Source of the DNA: Galaxea fascicularis
Lineage: Eukaryota; Cnidaria; Anthozoa; Scleractinia; Euphylliidae
NCBI GenBank assembly: GCA_948470475.1
Contig: OX419346.1
Location: 2,311,731-2,375,730 of the forward strand
Reading direction: 5' to 3'
DNA length: 64,000 bases
The notes beneath the pieces were generated by a model. The model saw only the letters and a program-made list of their open reading frames with translations, had not been told where the DNA came from and did not search any database. Both the position numbers and the translations under genes were made by a program. Below are positions 44,474 to 58,862 of the stretch, one piece after another. How positions within the stretch are numbered: the first letter of the stretch is position 1; each line of letters opens with the position of its first letter.

Positions 44474-47400
44474 CCCGATTAACATTTTATAGCAAATCGT
44501 TCTCAAAGCAACCCTAAAATAAGTACAGAGGGTCGGACGTGATAATTTTAAGACTAGTTTTGTAAGTTTTACAACATCCAAGGTATAATTATCACCTTCT
44601 AAGCTGATTTGTAGAGCCACTCGATAAAACAAAGGGTTATCCTTGTCAGCAAAGGTAATAAATGACGTGGTTTCCTTGTACAGCTCTTGATCAAAAAGAG
44701 ACGAATGTCACGTATTACAGCTACGGTTACAGCTTCGCAGACTGTATTGCCTATTTTTAGAGTCACTTTTAGGAGCCGAAAACATATATCTATGCCAAAC
44801 GAAACAACAAAATAATGGTCCAGTTTGGCAAACAATTACTTAATTAGTGAACACAAAATATTGTTTATTATTTTTGGCTAAAGATGGCCAGGTTTGCAAC
44901 GGATTGCAACTTGAAACTATGTCGTAAGTTTTCGCAAATTCTTCTTGTCTGTGTTAAGAAATGAAAAGATATTGCTAAAGACTTACTATAACTTGATTCT
45001 CCTACGAAAAAAAAAACGCTATTTTCTATCCGTGGTGTTCGGTTGAGTTTGATTTGAGGTCGTTGAGTTTTCAAACAGTTTTAGCAATTTTGACCAAAAT
45101 AAGGGATAGAGAACATAAAACTTTAGAAGACGGCGGGAAAACCATTTTTTTTTCTGCATGTAAAAGCTTGTCCATTCTGGAAACCAGGACAGAAAGTGCA
45201 AACAACTTGCGATTGTTCACGAGAACGTATGATGTTTGACTAAAATCTCTCGAGTCTTCCATTTTTTAGAAGCCGGAACACGACTCAATTCCCGTGACAG
45301 ATGCCCGGCTTTCGGGGCGCCACATTTGCTATTTTGATCCTTCTTGGTATGTTTAAGCTTAGCAAACCAAGCCGTGTGTTGATCGGATTGAACACCTAAA
45401 CCCTACTCAACACGAGCACAAAAAACTAAGCAACAAGTGGCCACAAGCCATGTCTCAATGATGAGGGTACAACGTTCGACCAAAGAATTAAGAACTGCAT
45501 GCGCTTCCCGTAACAGGCACAAGGCACTTCCCTTAGCATTTCGTTTAAGTGTGCGAGATCTATTCCAAATTCACCTTACTCTTGCATTAAAATCTTCAAG
45601 GCTATCGGGAGCGCTGTATCAAAGAGACAGGACAACTGACCACTTTATAATTACTGATTCTGACGAAAAAAAATAATGAATTGGTGAAGATGTTCAACGC
45701 CGGCTGTAGGCAAATTGGTAAACTCACTTCAATTTGAGATCGTTTTAGGAGCATAAGATCCCGGAACTAATATAACTACCACGCAACACCAACGAAAACA
45801 TCACTTCAAAATTAACTTGTTTTGTAGCCCAATTTGGGATTATTCCAACCTTTTCATATCTTACAGTGCTGCCAAATTATCATGCATGAGAAGCAACGGC
45901 GTTCACGAAACGAAAGAAATTAAGTGCACACGGCATTGTACGACTTATGTGTTCGATAAAACAAAAATGATTTGGTGATTTCACCTGGTTGCCGTTTTGA
46001 AGAGGACGTTAAAGAATTATTCTCTACTGACATTTCGCAACCTTGTGCTATTTTAGAGAAGTTCTCGATGCTGCACTTCGATTTTCCAAGAGTTTCTTGA
46101 CAAAACTGAAGCGTATTGTTTCACATTTCAAGCCATGCAAATATTCAGTTCACGGTTGCGAAAATAAAATTGTTACCAAGGCAAAGTCCGCTTTTGAACG
46201 ACGAAATTGTTTCTTAGCCATGGAGACAGTGAGTTTAGTCTACACTTCTACTATCAGAAATGTTATATTTTGGGAGCATGAGACAAAGAAATACTGTAAC
46301 TAGTATTTGTCAATGTAAAATCTTTTTGGTATATGAGCATCTTGGCGAGGCTCATTTTCGAAAACTATAATATTACAGCTCCACAGAGTAACATAACCGA
46401 TGCGAGCAGCCGTACTCTTAAGACTTCTGCATGAATACCGATTTGAGGTTTAACCACAGAAACACTTCGCAGAGGCTTTGAGTTGCAGAGAGTGTACCAC
46501 AAACGTGCATGCCGATCTTAAAAGTGTTGCAAATGGTTTTGTAGAGAAAGACCCGGCAAAGTACAACTGAAAAACTGTTTGCTGCCTCTAAGCCGTGATT
46601 ACCAAACGGTTACATCGAAAGAGGGCTTTTCTTTCTGATGGCCTTCGACCTACCTTTTTCTTTTTCGACAATAAATACCTGGTTAGATTATTGTAGTAAG
46701 ATGCGTTGCGCAACACCATTTGGACAGGCAAGAGAAGCAATAGAAATAATTTGAGACACCGATTATTGATCCGTCAAATGTATGTTCTTCAACAAAAAAT
46801 GCAAAAAAGACAACAACAACAACAACAAAAAAATCTACACAGTGACACAGTGATAGTTAACATTTGCAAGGTCACCTTGTACAGCATAATAACAATAATG
46901 CTACTCAATATTAAAAATGATCACACTAACAGCTAGGAGCATCTCGTACAATAGAATAAACTGTAATACAGTGCAATTACGATGTACAGGGAAACAAGCA
47001 ATACCACTACAAAACATTGCCGGCTTTAATCACTCTTTCATTCACTTATTATGAATTTACAGTTGCAAGAATACCCACGTCCACCTTCTTGAGAATAGAT
47101 TACGAGTTTCAGTTTGCAACAAAACTATGCCGCAAGGTCGGCATGGGGTAAAACCAATACGTATTTGGTTTTAACAGGCCGCTGAAAGTAAATTTAGCTG
47201 GCTACCTTGAACGCTCAAACACTGGCTCATTGTTCAGTTCGAGCCCCCTGTAAGAGCAAGGAAGAGCTAACGCTCGAGATGTTTAACAAAGCAAAAGCCA
47301 TACCGGTGGAGACTTAATGATCAAACGAAGTTCAAAAGCGTAAAATGGAGGGAAAATAGTTTTATAACAGCGCGCTCAAACTCTGCAGTAGTTGCAAATT

Positions 47401-50400
47401 AGATCAACAGGACAATTAAGTCTCTCAATCTCTTTTAAAGTACTGCACCCAAACATAATTCTCCGCACGCTAATTATAAGGAAACAGAAACTTTTGCGTG
47501 CTGATATTGAGTCAACAAAGGGTGTTGTTTACCACATCGCGAAAAACAATATTTAATTTCATCGCAAATATGGATCATTTCATGTCCAGACAAGTCTTGG
47601 TCGATATTTGTCAGGGCGGCAACAAAAAGAAGTCTTATTCTTGCTTTAATCTCCAACAGCAGCTACCCTGACTGTCCAACTTCAAAGAAGTGGAAAATAG
47701 AAATGGGAAATAGTGCCGCTGTTACCGGTTTCTGGAATTCCATAAAGCGTCTTAATTACAAGGTCTTGCTTCGCAGTTGTGGGCAAAAACCGCAACTAGT
47801 TAGCGATTATTTTTCATGTCTCTTGCCAAACCATGAAGGCAGATTCCCCTAATTTTAGCTCACGAACGAACGAAATAGTCGCACAGTAAGAGTTGAAACA
47901 AAATATATTTTGAAAGCTGACGAGGCAAATTCCAGCTGGCAATTTTTGTCGATTCAAAATTCCATAGCTAGCTGATTGATCGAAACAATCCAGAATTACA
48001 TACCAAGCTATCATTATCACTTTCCTAGACAGCCTGCGAACGATTCGTTCGCAAACCCCAACAAAATATCTAATAAAATAATTTAAGTTGCATTGGGATA
48101 ACAAGGCTATACTAACGGTCTTGGAAAGGAAACGAGTGTTCAAAGGAGTAGCTTTTGGGAGTATGGCGGTGTTCCTTCAGATCGATTGATATACAGCAAG
48201 TTGGTTGAGAAAGCTAAAAGCCCTATTTTGATCTTTACTGATAACATAGAATTGATGAAACGAAAACGTTTCTCTAAATATGCTTTCAATGTTTTCCTGT
48301 TCACAAGCCACAGAAAATGTCTTGCATTTTCCAAAGTCAATCCGCCAAATAAACAACGACGATTGTGTGCACTGCAGACAAGGCTCGTTTGAATTACGAA
48401 CAAACAAGTCGCAGTCCGAAAAGAGCGCCAGTATCCAGCTAACCTTAAATCCTGCCGAGTCTGATCAAAATTTAACCCACTTTTCCATTTTTCTTCCTTT
48501 CTTTCCGATGTCGTGTTGAGATTTGAGGGAATTTATAATGTTGGATAACAAAACGTTTAAGTGTTGACATATGGCGTGTGATGAAACTCGGTGTATTTTG
48601 GGGGCTATCGGTGTTACGTTTTTGCATGTCCTTTTCTCTGCTGGAGACAGATCGATATTAACAAAATAGATTGCTTTACTGACCTATCGACCATAAAATT
48701 GCATCAGTGTATAATACAAAAGTCAGCTTTTTATAAACGCATCTGCAGCCTACACCATGATCCAACGGAGTGGATATCCTTCAGCGGTTATTTGACTGCA
48801 CTAATTGTAAACGTGCAGTTAGACCTTCATTTGGGAAAAGAGTAGAAAGCTCTAAATTTTGAAAAGAAAAAATGCTGCCCTGAGTCTCACTTTTTTCGTA
48901 AACTACGCTAAGGTACGCAAAAGAAATTTATGGAAGATAAGAAAGGTAAAAACAATGGAACATGATGAATTCTTTGACGACCTTTTATTTTTATCATTAG
49001 GACTATTCATATTGGTACAGTTGTAATCAAGTCGTGCTCGGTGTTGCCGAGTTTAATAAGTCTAGGATCAATTTTAAGCCAGTATAGTATGATATTCCCA
49101 AAGCACTGTAGTTTATCGTGTGGAAAATGAAACACGTTAACCTTCATATGCCGCTTCCATATAGATCTGATCGTGTTTGCTATCGTGAAATCACTTAAAT
49201 CGTGCAGATACCTCGTGAAATGTACTTTCTCACTGATAGCAGTGGACTCTGATCGTTGTCATGGAATGGCAGAAACCACGCAAAGATGATTTTTTATATT
49301 TCAGGTCATCCTGACAGCTTTCTGTGCGTTTCCCGGCATGAATCAGTATTACCTCTGTTGGGTGAGGACAAACTGTCTCAGAACAAAATTTAAACTACTG
49401 GCTCGTCGTGTATCCATACCGGTTTAATTGCGTCTCTTAGTAAAATGAAAGCACAGGCAAGAGGATAATTAGATCAAAGTCTCAGTTTGGCCAGCGTTTG
49501 CTCACCAGGGTTTGTTAATCCGCCATCACTGTTTTTTTGACGAAAATCGTCGATGAGTTTTGAGGGTCGGGCACCCTAATGTGCAAAAAGCAATCTTGAG
49601 AGATATAGAAGAAATAGCTTATATTGTTTTTGTAGCTTTGCTGCTGAAAAACCGTTGGTTGGAACGAACAGTGCGTAACTGTTCTCGCAACATGGGTTTT
49701 CTACCAAAACTAAAAAAAAGCGAGATTGTGGTTCAAATTCCAATATGACGTGATAACAGCGGTCAAGAAAGCAGGTGAAAAGACCTTCCGATAAGAAACT
49801 GGAAATAAATTCTTTAGCCAAGGAAAAGAGATAAGAAATAATGATAAAAGCTGTTGTTTCCTCGTTACCACGTAGTCAAGAAATTCATAACAGCACAACA
49901 CAGCATACCTTCACTTTTCCGGGGGAGTTTTTAAGTTATTTTACTGGAGTCTTTACCGGACGGAATCATTTACGTCAAAGGAACTCCCAACTAACTGTCT
50001 GCAGTTTCAAGATAATTCAGTGACGAAGTCTTTTCTAGCATCTTAAATTAGCAGAGTAAATATATGCGAATTATGAAGCATCCTGTCTTTTCTTGCCGAA
50101 CTTGCCTACGAAACGAACCATGGAATTATTTAGGGGGTGAGTGGGAAGGTTAATTTGGTCCTTCCGAAAATTTGTTTTTCGCTATCCAAAGCTTGCATGA
50201 ATTACCTTGACTGATTTGCAAGATATTATTTTGCTTATGCAAAAGTCTTGCAGTAAACTATGTTTTATCATTTTCCCAGGAAAGTATTTTCCATGTTTGA
50301 CGGCGGACCGACAAGGCTTTGAAATACACATCACCGTATTTTTAATCATCTCGAGTGGTATTGAACTATATATATTGATTTAATCTTTTCCGACAGAGAG

Positions 50401-51767
50401 AGGATTTAGATTAGCAAACCTAACGGTACTAAATAGAGAAAAATGAAGATTCAGCTTGCGTGAATACTACAAGACTAAATGCAAGTTATGTAAATTTGAT
50501 TATGTATTCGCCTGCATCCAAGACAACAAATTATTGTTCCATCAATTGTCGTGTTTAATTTTTAAAAGTGAGGCAATTTCTATACGTTATTAAGACAGGT
50601 ATTAAATGTTTCGCTAAAAATCGCGTGACTTAATTGTAAACAAGTTAATACAGAAACACGCGACCACGGTTATTTTTCAGCTTTCGTAAGACTCTATGTG
50701 GTTTCTAGATGCACAAACCCACAGTCACGCAGTTATTTTAAAGAAACATTACAGCAGGGCATATCAAGATTACCATCAGATTATAACGCCCAACATATTA
50801 GAAAATATTTATCATGGGTTTCTCAACTGCTCTGCCAGCATGCATCTCTAACTTGGCAACGTCCTCCCCCAAAGCGTGCTGTTTCCCATGCAAATATTGT
50901 TTTGTCTTTCCACCAAAATAACGGGATAAGGTCACGGGTCGAGGGAAGTTCGTGCCATAATGGGGGTGTCACTGATTTGAATAAGGCTTGAATTTCTGTT
51001 GTTAAGTTTCCGTTCTCTTGAAAAATGATTCGCGACAAGTGGACTCGTATCGACAAGAAGAAACAACTAGAAACCATTTGAACGAGAAAGCAAGCTTTAA
51101 GAAGATTTAATTACGGACTTCCTTTGACGTTCAATAGGCTTGCATGACAAATAGCATGTCTCATGCAAAACCCTTCTTTGGTGGTGGACAAACGTCGGCG
51201 TTGTGGGCTTAATTTGCCAGGCACAAATTTATAAAGGAGCACCAATATAATTTTCTTACTTCACCGTATTTTTTTATTCGTTTGTTACATTTTTTTACCC
51301 TTAAGAAACTTTGTATACGTGATTAAAACATCAAGACTTGTCATATTGCCATATATGACAAGGAAGCAACCTTTTAAGGTTGATAAAATTAAACCTATGC
51401 AGCAAGACCGTTTTTCAAAAAGGGAGCTATGTTCTCGCTTCTCTATCAGTGCCAGTGGCGTGTTTTCTTTATTTGTTTCTGTTTGTTTTGTGTTTCTCTT
51501 TGGGTTATTACCTCTGGAATACCTGCTGGTTATGCTCAAAAGAGAAAATGAAAATTGCAAACCCCCAGTTACCTGTCTTGTTTCATTATTACCCTTTGCA
51601 TGAAACTTTTAACAAATAAACAGCTTTTTGGCCTAATTACTGGCAAACAATGGCTCTCTTCCGTCGAAATTCTGCGTGCATCAGCGTGTTAGGTTTTCAG
51701 CTAGAACTGATTAACCCAGACGACCGGAAAAATAATTTTAACCCTTTCAGTTGGTGTCCATGCGACG
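44474..51767. other. Intergenic, nothing recognised
   Basis: No supported gene. Minor structure: a hairpin TGCGAACGATTCGTTCGCA at 48035-48053 and a (CAA)n tract at about 46811-46829. Open frames of 60-109 codons (for example 47814-48143 on minus) show no motifs I can name. Confidence 0.35.
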
Positions 51768-52199
51768 GTGGTTTCTAAACGTTGTAATTCATTCATATCT
51801 AAAGATTATGCTTCAAACTATGGAAGGCGTGTGCTTCCCACGGTTTATCGCTGTTCTGATGAGCTAAAGCCACACATGCGTGCCTTTCTTACGCACGGAA
51901 TATTTTCACCAGTTGACTTCACCATACAAGTCCAAGCCAGTTTACCACTTCTTAAGGTGTTTTGTTCTTTTTCTGTTCCAAATGGAATTCCAAAACACTG
52001 GTTTGATGCCACATTAGCTGTGCTAGTTCCCTTACAGATCTCTAATCGGCTGAACACCCACTCAACGGAAGTACTACTATATAGCACACGGCCTAAAACG
52101 AGTCACTTAAGTTCAATCGTTGAGAGCAAAGGAAATGAAACGAGTTTAACGAGAAAGCGGTTATTTCCGACAAGACTGGACCGGACGGAAACAGATTGA
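51768..52199 (+). CDS. Hypothetical ORF, 143 codons
   Basis: This is the longest frame outside the receptors and the microsatellite. The product is mildly basic with no signal peptide, no clear membrane helix and no motif I recognise; the opposite strand is also open for 80 codons, so chance or a decayed repeat is a real possibility. No TATA or CCAAT arrangement was noted upstream. Confidence 0.2.
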   Translation: MVSKRCNSFISKDYASNYGRRVLPTVYRCSDELKPHMRAFLTHGIFSPVDFTIQVQASLPLLKVFCSFSVPNGIPKHWFDATLAVLVPLQISNRLNTHSTEVLLYSTRPKTSHLSSIVESKGNETSLTRKRLFPTRLDRTETD

Positions 52200-53489
52200 G
52201 AATGTGGCACACGCATCTTTCAGTTCGATATGAAAAACGGTCCTAAATCATTCATTTTAATTTAAAAAAAAAATTAAAATATACATGTACATATACACTG
52301 CATCACCTCTCTCAATGAGCTGTTTGTGCTCTCACAGCAAATGCCGAGACATAAATATTGTTTAAACAAAAAAACAAAAACAAAAAAAGATGTGGATTTT
52401 TACATTAATTACGGATACAAAGAATCAATCGTAGCGCTTTTGGGAAACTATATTTCATGGACAGAATACAACAGAGTCATCAAAGCATCTTTGTTGCCAA
52501 AATTTCGAAAATTTGGGGATATGTCAAGGCAAAATGCCCTTTGAAACGTTATCTCTCTGTTCTTTTCTTTTCACTCATGTAAAAACTGTCTTGAACTGAA
52601 ATGGTAGAAGAAATATCTATTTATCGACGCGGGCTTCGCAAGCCAAGTAAAAGCGAGTTGTGAGCTGGAGATTGGAGCTTTATTAAAACGCTTTCGGTTT
52701 TGAAAAACTGGATAACAATGACAAACCAATTTTGAGAAGTCGAAGAAAAGCAATATCACAGTAAAATTAACATGCTTCCGGTATTTACTTCAAAAAACAA
52801 TAGCTTTGGTTGTCCAAGGTCACTTTTCACAATTACTCAGAAATAATAGCCAGGGTTGCCATACCAAACAAACAAGTAATGCTGATCTGGCCTTTCGATT
52901 CTTTTTAATCAAGATTTTTGTAAGAGCAATTACAGGACACCATTAAGGCAAATTACAAGATGCTAAGTCATAGATCTTTGTCAGTCCTAAGTGCATGCAA
53001 TTATGGAGCCACGTCAAAACAACATTTGCAAGTAAAAAACCGTTGTTTGTAGTGAGTTGCGAGCCTCAACCCCATCTAAAAGTTTACCGGAAATTACACT
53101 TCTTCTTTCTTTCATTCGGCTATTTGCTAGGTTCTCGCTGGATATACTGCAAGTTTCAACAGTAAAGATAAAAGTAAAGGAAATATGTTGCAATATAAGC
53201 AATTTAGCCCGGTATATTCGACTGACAAGTTTTAATTGCATGCAAATTAAGGACGCTTTGTTCGTCAAAAAGGGGCTTTCACTCAGGCAAGCGTGAAACA
53301 GCTCATCTCACTGTTTTCTTGACATGCATGTGCGAGAAGACACAGCGCACTCAAAACAATGTCAATGATGGGACTAAGCAACAAACAGCGCTGGATTTCT
53401 ACCGGAACCTCGTTGTTCACAATCAGTAAACACTATCATGACCAAAGAGGTCGTTGCTTTTGTGTTGAAGCAACATATCCCATACAGTA
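52200..53489. other. Intergenic, nothing recognised
   Basis: AT-rich with an A-run near 52262 and short frames only. Confidence 0.4.
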
Positions 53490-54080
53490 ATCATTCAAAC
53501 GAAAGCGCAGTACCACTTCACTGACAATTTGCTTGTGATACTTAGTGTACCTGATGATTCTAATTGTAAAGTACGTGGACGCTTCTACTGAAAGCTACCG
53601 AGCAGTTTGCCGATGGTTCCTGATGATTCTCAGTTTTGAGTCTGTGGATGAAATTCTCATCTGGTAACCAAAGAAATGAAAGCTATACTGAGCAGTGACT
53701 CTCCGGTTGTGTTGTTTATTATGTTCTTTAGAATAGGTAGCTCCGAGTTTTGCCAGCCTGTGGACGAAATTGTTTTTCAACTTCAAGACACGTTTTATTT
53801 TGTGAGACAAGAAAAAAAAACATCAAGTTTAATAAACCAAAATTTGGGATGAAAAGCAGTATTGTACTGTTAATGGCCAAAGTGTGACCATGCATACGAA
53901 GGCAACCACATACCTTCCTTTTGAGTCTGTGAATGAAATCCTAAAGTGTGACCATTGACATAAACTCTACTGAGCAGTACTTTTCTGTGGTGATGTTTTT
54001 GAGCTGTGACGGTGGTTCTAACTTTTAATTCCGCTGATAAAACCCCAACGTATGACCCATTTCTGTTTTCAACATTACGC
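53490..54080. repeat. Diverged ~100-bp tandem repeat array
   Basis: Decayed copies of a unit resembling GAGTCTGTGGATGAAAT ... AGTGTGACCATT ... GAAAGCTACTGAGCAGTAC ... GTGGTG. Recognisable anchors: TGAGTCTGTGGATGAAAT (about 53637), GAAAGCTATACTGAGCAGTG (about 53678), GCCTGTGGACGAAATTG (about 53756), GAGTCTGTGAATGAAATCC (about 53924), AAGTGTGACCATTGAC (about 53943) and CTACTGAGCAGTAC (about 53967). Non-coding; an old minisatellite-like array. Confidence 0.65.
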
Positions 54081-55534
54081 AATATGAATTTCGTCTTTAG
54101 TGAAAGAAATACTTACTAAAGAACAAGACGTTTCATCTCATTTTATAATTGTTTTTGTAATTGCGATCTCGACTGCAACCACTTTGAAAGGTTTCCAGGG
54201 GCCATCTAATTATTTTGCGCAATTCTGCGGGCAAACCACAACAAAACTATCTCTACCTTAAATTGCGTCACTAGCATATAATTTTGTAATGACTCTTCTT
54301 GTTTAGAGACAAGCTGTCTACTTTTTCCATTGGTTAACAATATAGCACACTTGGCCATAAGAAATGTATTCTAATCCCTCTTGAAAACAATTAAACGCCT
54401 CTATCCTCGGTCTCTATTATCATGGGGCCTTTTACAAAGGCAGTTTTGTTTTGCTTCCACCTTTCGAAGAAACCAATTTAACCGTCGGCAGTGACACATT
54501 TTTCACTGAATCGAAAGAGGCTCTAAAGAAAGAACTAAATGATATCAAAACTGTCATTTGATCACATTTTCCCTGTTATTGACAAAGATACTGCCATGCG
54601 TTTTCTAACTTGAAAAAGGCAATTTCCCTTTGAATTTGAAAGTACGTACAATATTTTGCTCGTTTCGCGCCATGTGACGACATATAACCTTTGCATGTCG
54701 AAGGGTTTTAAACTCTCTCGTCCCCCACAGATTTTCAAACTGCTCGAGGTTTTCATGTGATTGTTACAAACATCACAACAGGTTGATATTGTTCTATAAT
54801 AAACGGGTGATGCTTCCTTGGTTCAAATCAAAACACTTCAGATTTAATGAAGACACATTGATTGCGCGTGTTTGGTTTTCCACCCGAATGCACGACTTTT
54901 GAAATGTTGTTTATGAGGTCGCAGTCACAGGAAGTCATGTGCTGTTCCTAAACGTCTCGAAGTTCCATTCCTTTCTAAACACAACACCCGCTTACAAGTT
55001 TGTCATATTTTTTTTTGTTTGTTTCACTTACAGAAACTGCCCACGCTTTTTAAATTGAATCAGTCATTTCGAATGCACTTAAATGTCTTCCACGTAATTC
55101 ACTTCAATGGGTTCTGCATTTGAATGGGTTCTACTCGTGCGCCGAATCGTTCAAGCATTGGAATGACTTCATAAACTTTTCTGGAAACATTTGTCAAGTA
55201 CTTAGTCGCACGCGCCCGTCTGAGACTATTGAGAAAACCTTTCCGACCGCAATTTCCTGGTGCAGAGATGGCTTTTGTTCTCAAGACAACTGACACAATC
55301 GCAAAATTACTGAGCTGTATTCACCATGATGTATACTTCAGAGTTGTGGTTCTGTGGGTTAAACTCGGTATTGGCAGGCGCTTCATTTCGCGTGTTTTAC
55401 GCGGTGACGCTGTATCAAGGCGATTTTTAACGTTTGATGCTTTGGATGAAAGCCCATTCAAACCAAAACTGCACTGACAAGAATTTTCTTGACGTGTCTC
55501 TATCATATCTACTGTGCAAATTTTAGTAAGCGCG

Positions 55535-56060
55535 CTATGAAATCTTCCAGTGTGACCATTGATACCAGAGTTAGCGAACCCATAATGTGTTAAATTTTTG
55601 AGACTGAAAAGGAAATTATGAAGTGTAATGTATTAAAATTGAAAACTGCTGAGCAGTTCCTCGTAGCACTATCGAAATTTCTGTTTCGGACACTCGAAAG
55701 TGAAAACATAATTGTTCTTCTCAAGAGTTCCCAGATTTTTTTTATGACACTTTTGCCTAATGATTTGTCTAATAGGTGCGCCGTGTTCGGTGATGCCAAT
55801 AAATCAAGGGTTTATTCTACTTTAAACTGAAGCGAGTCCCTAAGACTTTAAATTTCGCTCAAGGATGAGGTTGCCTTGCAACTCTAACATTTTCTCTCCC
55901 ACAATCAACCCATGTAGAGCTAAGTGTTTCCTGCCTTCAAAGTCTGCAAATGAATTGAAATATCCACCTGTGATTATTTAAACGAAGGCTAACACTACTC
56001 AGTCAGTACTTTGCTGTAAGCTTGTTCAGACCTTCTCTTCTGTGAATGAAACCCTTAAAT
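55535..56060. repeat. Second block of the same ~100-bp repeat
   Basis: Anchors of the same unit recur: AGTGTGACCATTGATAC (about 55550), AACTGCTGAGCAGTTCC (about 55644), AAAGTCTGCAAATGAATTG (about 55940), ACTCAGTCAGTACTTTGC (about 55995) and CTGTGAATGAAACCC (about 56039). More decayed than the 53.5-54.1 kb block. Intervening DNA (54081-55534) shows no clear copies. Confidence 0.45.
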
Positions 56061-58705
56061 ACAATTAACAGGAAGATCGTTCAGCAACGCTTTCCAATTC
56101 GGTCAGAGGTTTAACTCCGTCCTAAAAGACAAATTTCTCTCGCAGACTGACGTCCTCGCCGTAGAATCGATTGTTTCACGGTATCCCGACAAAGTTTGGG
56201 AATATTATTGTTGAATTGGGACGTTCAGTGCGGTGTTCCCAAAATGAACAAGTATAAATATGTTCAGCCCGTAATCGTGATTAAAAAGGCAACAGAAGAA
56301 CGCGAGGATTTTTAAAGGGTTGGCTTAGGTCCAAGTGCAAAGTCGTTAAACGAGGAAAATAGCAAACTTTTGTCGAAAGAAAGTAATTAATTAGGTAAAA
56401 CGCCTAAACATTATATAACGAAGACAAAATAAACCAAATGTATTTACAATTCCTGCTACTAACGTACTGAAAAACATTTCAGTGAAAAGAGCCACGGAAA
56501 TGCGGCGGTTATCTACAGTAAAGCGCTTCTCGATAGCTTTCAACAGAAAGATAATTCAGGGTAGCAAGTATAACATACCGAAAGCATACAGCCCCCCGGC
56601 CTTGCTACCAAAGAAAACAATGAACAACATGCAAAGAAAAGTCCTGCTCATAAGCTGATATCGTCCGCAGAGACGCCAGTTCAAACAACCTTGAACTCTT
56701 TGCGAATATGTGTTCTTTGCTCACTAGTACAATGGGAGAGCACAGTTATTTAGGCCATTAGCCACTTTCCCACCACTAGTCTGGGCGTCACTTTGCCAGA
56801 ATCACTTGATTATCTCAGTGTAGCTGAAGCAAAAGCACTCAGTACTCGGTAATTCTTCATTCGGGTCTACAGATGTTTTATGTCTGAACCACTTTGGGCA
56901 GGATAATGAGCAGAATCACAGATAGGAATTTCCTCTTAAGTATATAGCTTTCACTGCAATAAGGGTCACAATTTGGGATCCCAATTTAGGATTTCAAGCG
57001 CAAATGTAAACACTATATCTAACTTCTGGACCACGATATACAAAAACGCATAAAAGCCTTGCTTAAAAGATTTTATTCAAGCGATCAACACTTAAGGATT
57101 TTCTCCACATATTGTTAGGTTTCAAGGGACCACTATGTAGAGGCAAGTAAACAGAAAAGACAAAATAGCTTCTCCAAAGCTGTTATGCAAATTTTGACAC
57201 CTTAGCATTTCAGTATTTCTCCCACCGATAATGAAAGTAAACTCCGCACATTGCAGCATCATCAGATGACCATCAGATTGCTGAATTCTTACTGGGCGTT
57301 CTTTCGGCGGTAATAGAGCCCCTACAGAACGCATTTGCTTTCTCAATTCTTTAAACGCCCTAATAAACTTGAGTAAGGCTAAAGAAACTACACTTAAGAA
57401 AAGCTCCCAAATCCCCCCCCCGCCCCACTTTATGTGAGTAAACACCAAAGCTGAAATCGTTAATTTCGCGCGACAATAACGTTTGATCTACAATTTTTGT
57501 TTCAGTTTTGTTAACAACCAAACTCGTGCTGAGTCGGCGTTTTGCGCCGTCATCAGCACGCAAAAAAAACGTCGTATTATTGAAATTGTTTGCTGTGGAA
57601 TTGGTAATTATGAGAAGAATCGACAAATTCGCACCCCAGTCAATTTAGTCTGCAAGCTTCGATAACACCTGCTTAACAACGAAACACCGGAACTTATCAA
57701 GTCACAGGTGTAACGTAGCAGTTGTCCTACAAATTTGTACGTTTTGCCAGGTTTTAAGTGAAAAACGTAGCTTTGATCACGTTTAAGATATTCAGTTATT
57801 CTTAAGCTCGGCAAATCTCTTTTGCGTTAAGTTGAACACGTATTTTTCTTATCGATCACATAACAACAAAAACAACGGCGCTGTTTTAGCCCCAATCCAC
57901 CAAGCACACGGTGCAAAATTGGAAACATGCCATCATTATCAAAGTCGGCAACAAATGTTACCATGGGAATGTGACAACATTTCAACTGAAACTGCTGATG
58001 TTTTAAACACAACAAGCTTAATGAACCATCAGTAACGTTTTCATTTAGTGCAGCATTCAATATTCAAGCCGGTGGGTTAGAGAATCGGTGTAAAATCAGT
58101 CTGCGGTCACGAAAGCTTTCATGCAACATTCCTGGCGTAGTGAGCATGTTTGTTTTTTCACGTCTTTTTTTGATTTGAGAAACCTAAAGACAAACATTTA
58201 ACTGGCCTTCTGCCATTTAATATTGCGCTAGACAGAGTTAATCTTCCAAAGAGCCCTCATAATGATTGTAATGCGGTCCGCAATTTGCAGACTGAGAAAA
58301 TAGGTCCACCCACCTCGAGGAAAAATTGACGGAGTTATTGTTATTAAAAGGGGTGAAGTCATTTCTATAAGCGAGGTCACCCTCATGTTTGTCCAAGCCT
58401 TCCTTCGTTTTCAAATTTAAGTTCTGCTTCAGTAAGGCTCAAAATTTAGTATCCGGAAATCTGGGGTTTGTAGCTGCTAATGAGGAAAAAGAAGAAAAGG
58501 TGTTTGTTTTGTTCAAGGCACACCGGTTCTGTTGAGACGTGCTCACAGTTTGAATAGCCCCTCCGTCGGATTGGAAGATTTCGCGGTTGAGATGACATTA
58601 ATAGCCAGAATAAAGACATTACACGATGAGTTAATTTGGCAAATTTAGCCTTTAGGGGTTTTTGGTAATCCTTTGTGTTCAAGTTTCGATTTGACACTCG
58701 TCCTC
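56061..58705. other. Intergenic, nothing recognised
   Basis: Short frames only; a C-run at about 57413-57421. No gene or repeat with clear structure before the promoter elements at 58710. Confidence 0.4.
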
Positions 58706-58709
58706 GCCA

Positions 58710-58781
58710 GCCAATCACAGGACGTTACACCCCGCTGGCCACTGCCAATCAAAAACAGAGCATTAAAATAAAGCATATAAA
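58710..58781 (+). promoter_or_regulatory. Promoter of the BH3-only gene
   Basis: Two CCAAT boxes in the same orientation (CCAGCCAATCACAGG near 58708-58722 and TGCCAATCA near 58743-58751) precede TATAAA at 58776-58781. The predicted start of transcription, about 30 bases on, leaves a leader of roughly 60-70 nt before the ATG at 58869. Order and spacing are textbook for a eukaryotic pol II promoter. Confidence 0.55.
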
Positions 58782-58802
58782 CTCGTGTGCTTGACTCGTG
58801 CC

Positions 58803-58862
58803 ATGATTAAACCAAAACAGAGTTACACAACAGGAAGGTCAGTCGCTCTTTGTTACTCCTGA
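58803..58862 (+). promoter_or_regulatory. Possible 19-codon upstream ORF
   Basis: An ATG at 58803 reads 19 codons to a TGA at 58860-58862, six bases before the BH3 ATG and in the same frame. It lies right at the expected transcription start, so it may not be in the mRNA. If included it could restrain translation. Confidence 0.3.

Noticed and set aside
47814..48143. 109-codon minus-strand frame
   Set aside because: Hydrophobic patches and Arg/Cys content suggest random AT-rich translation; no family resemblance.
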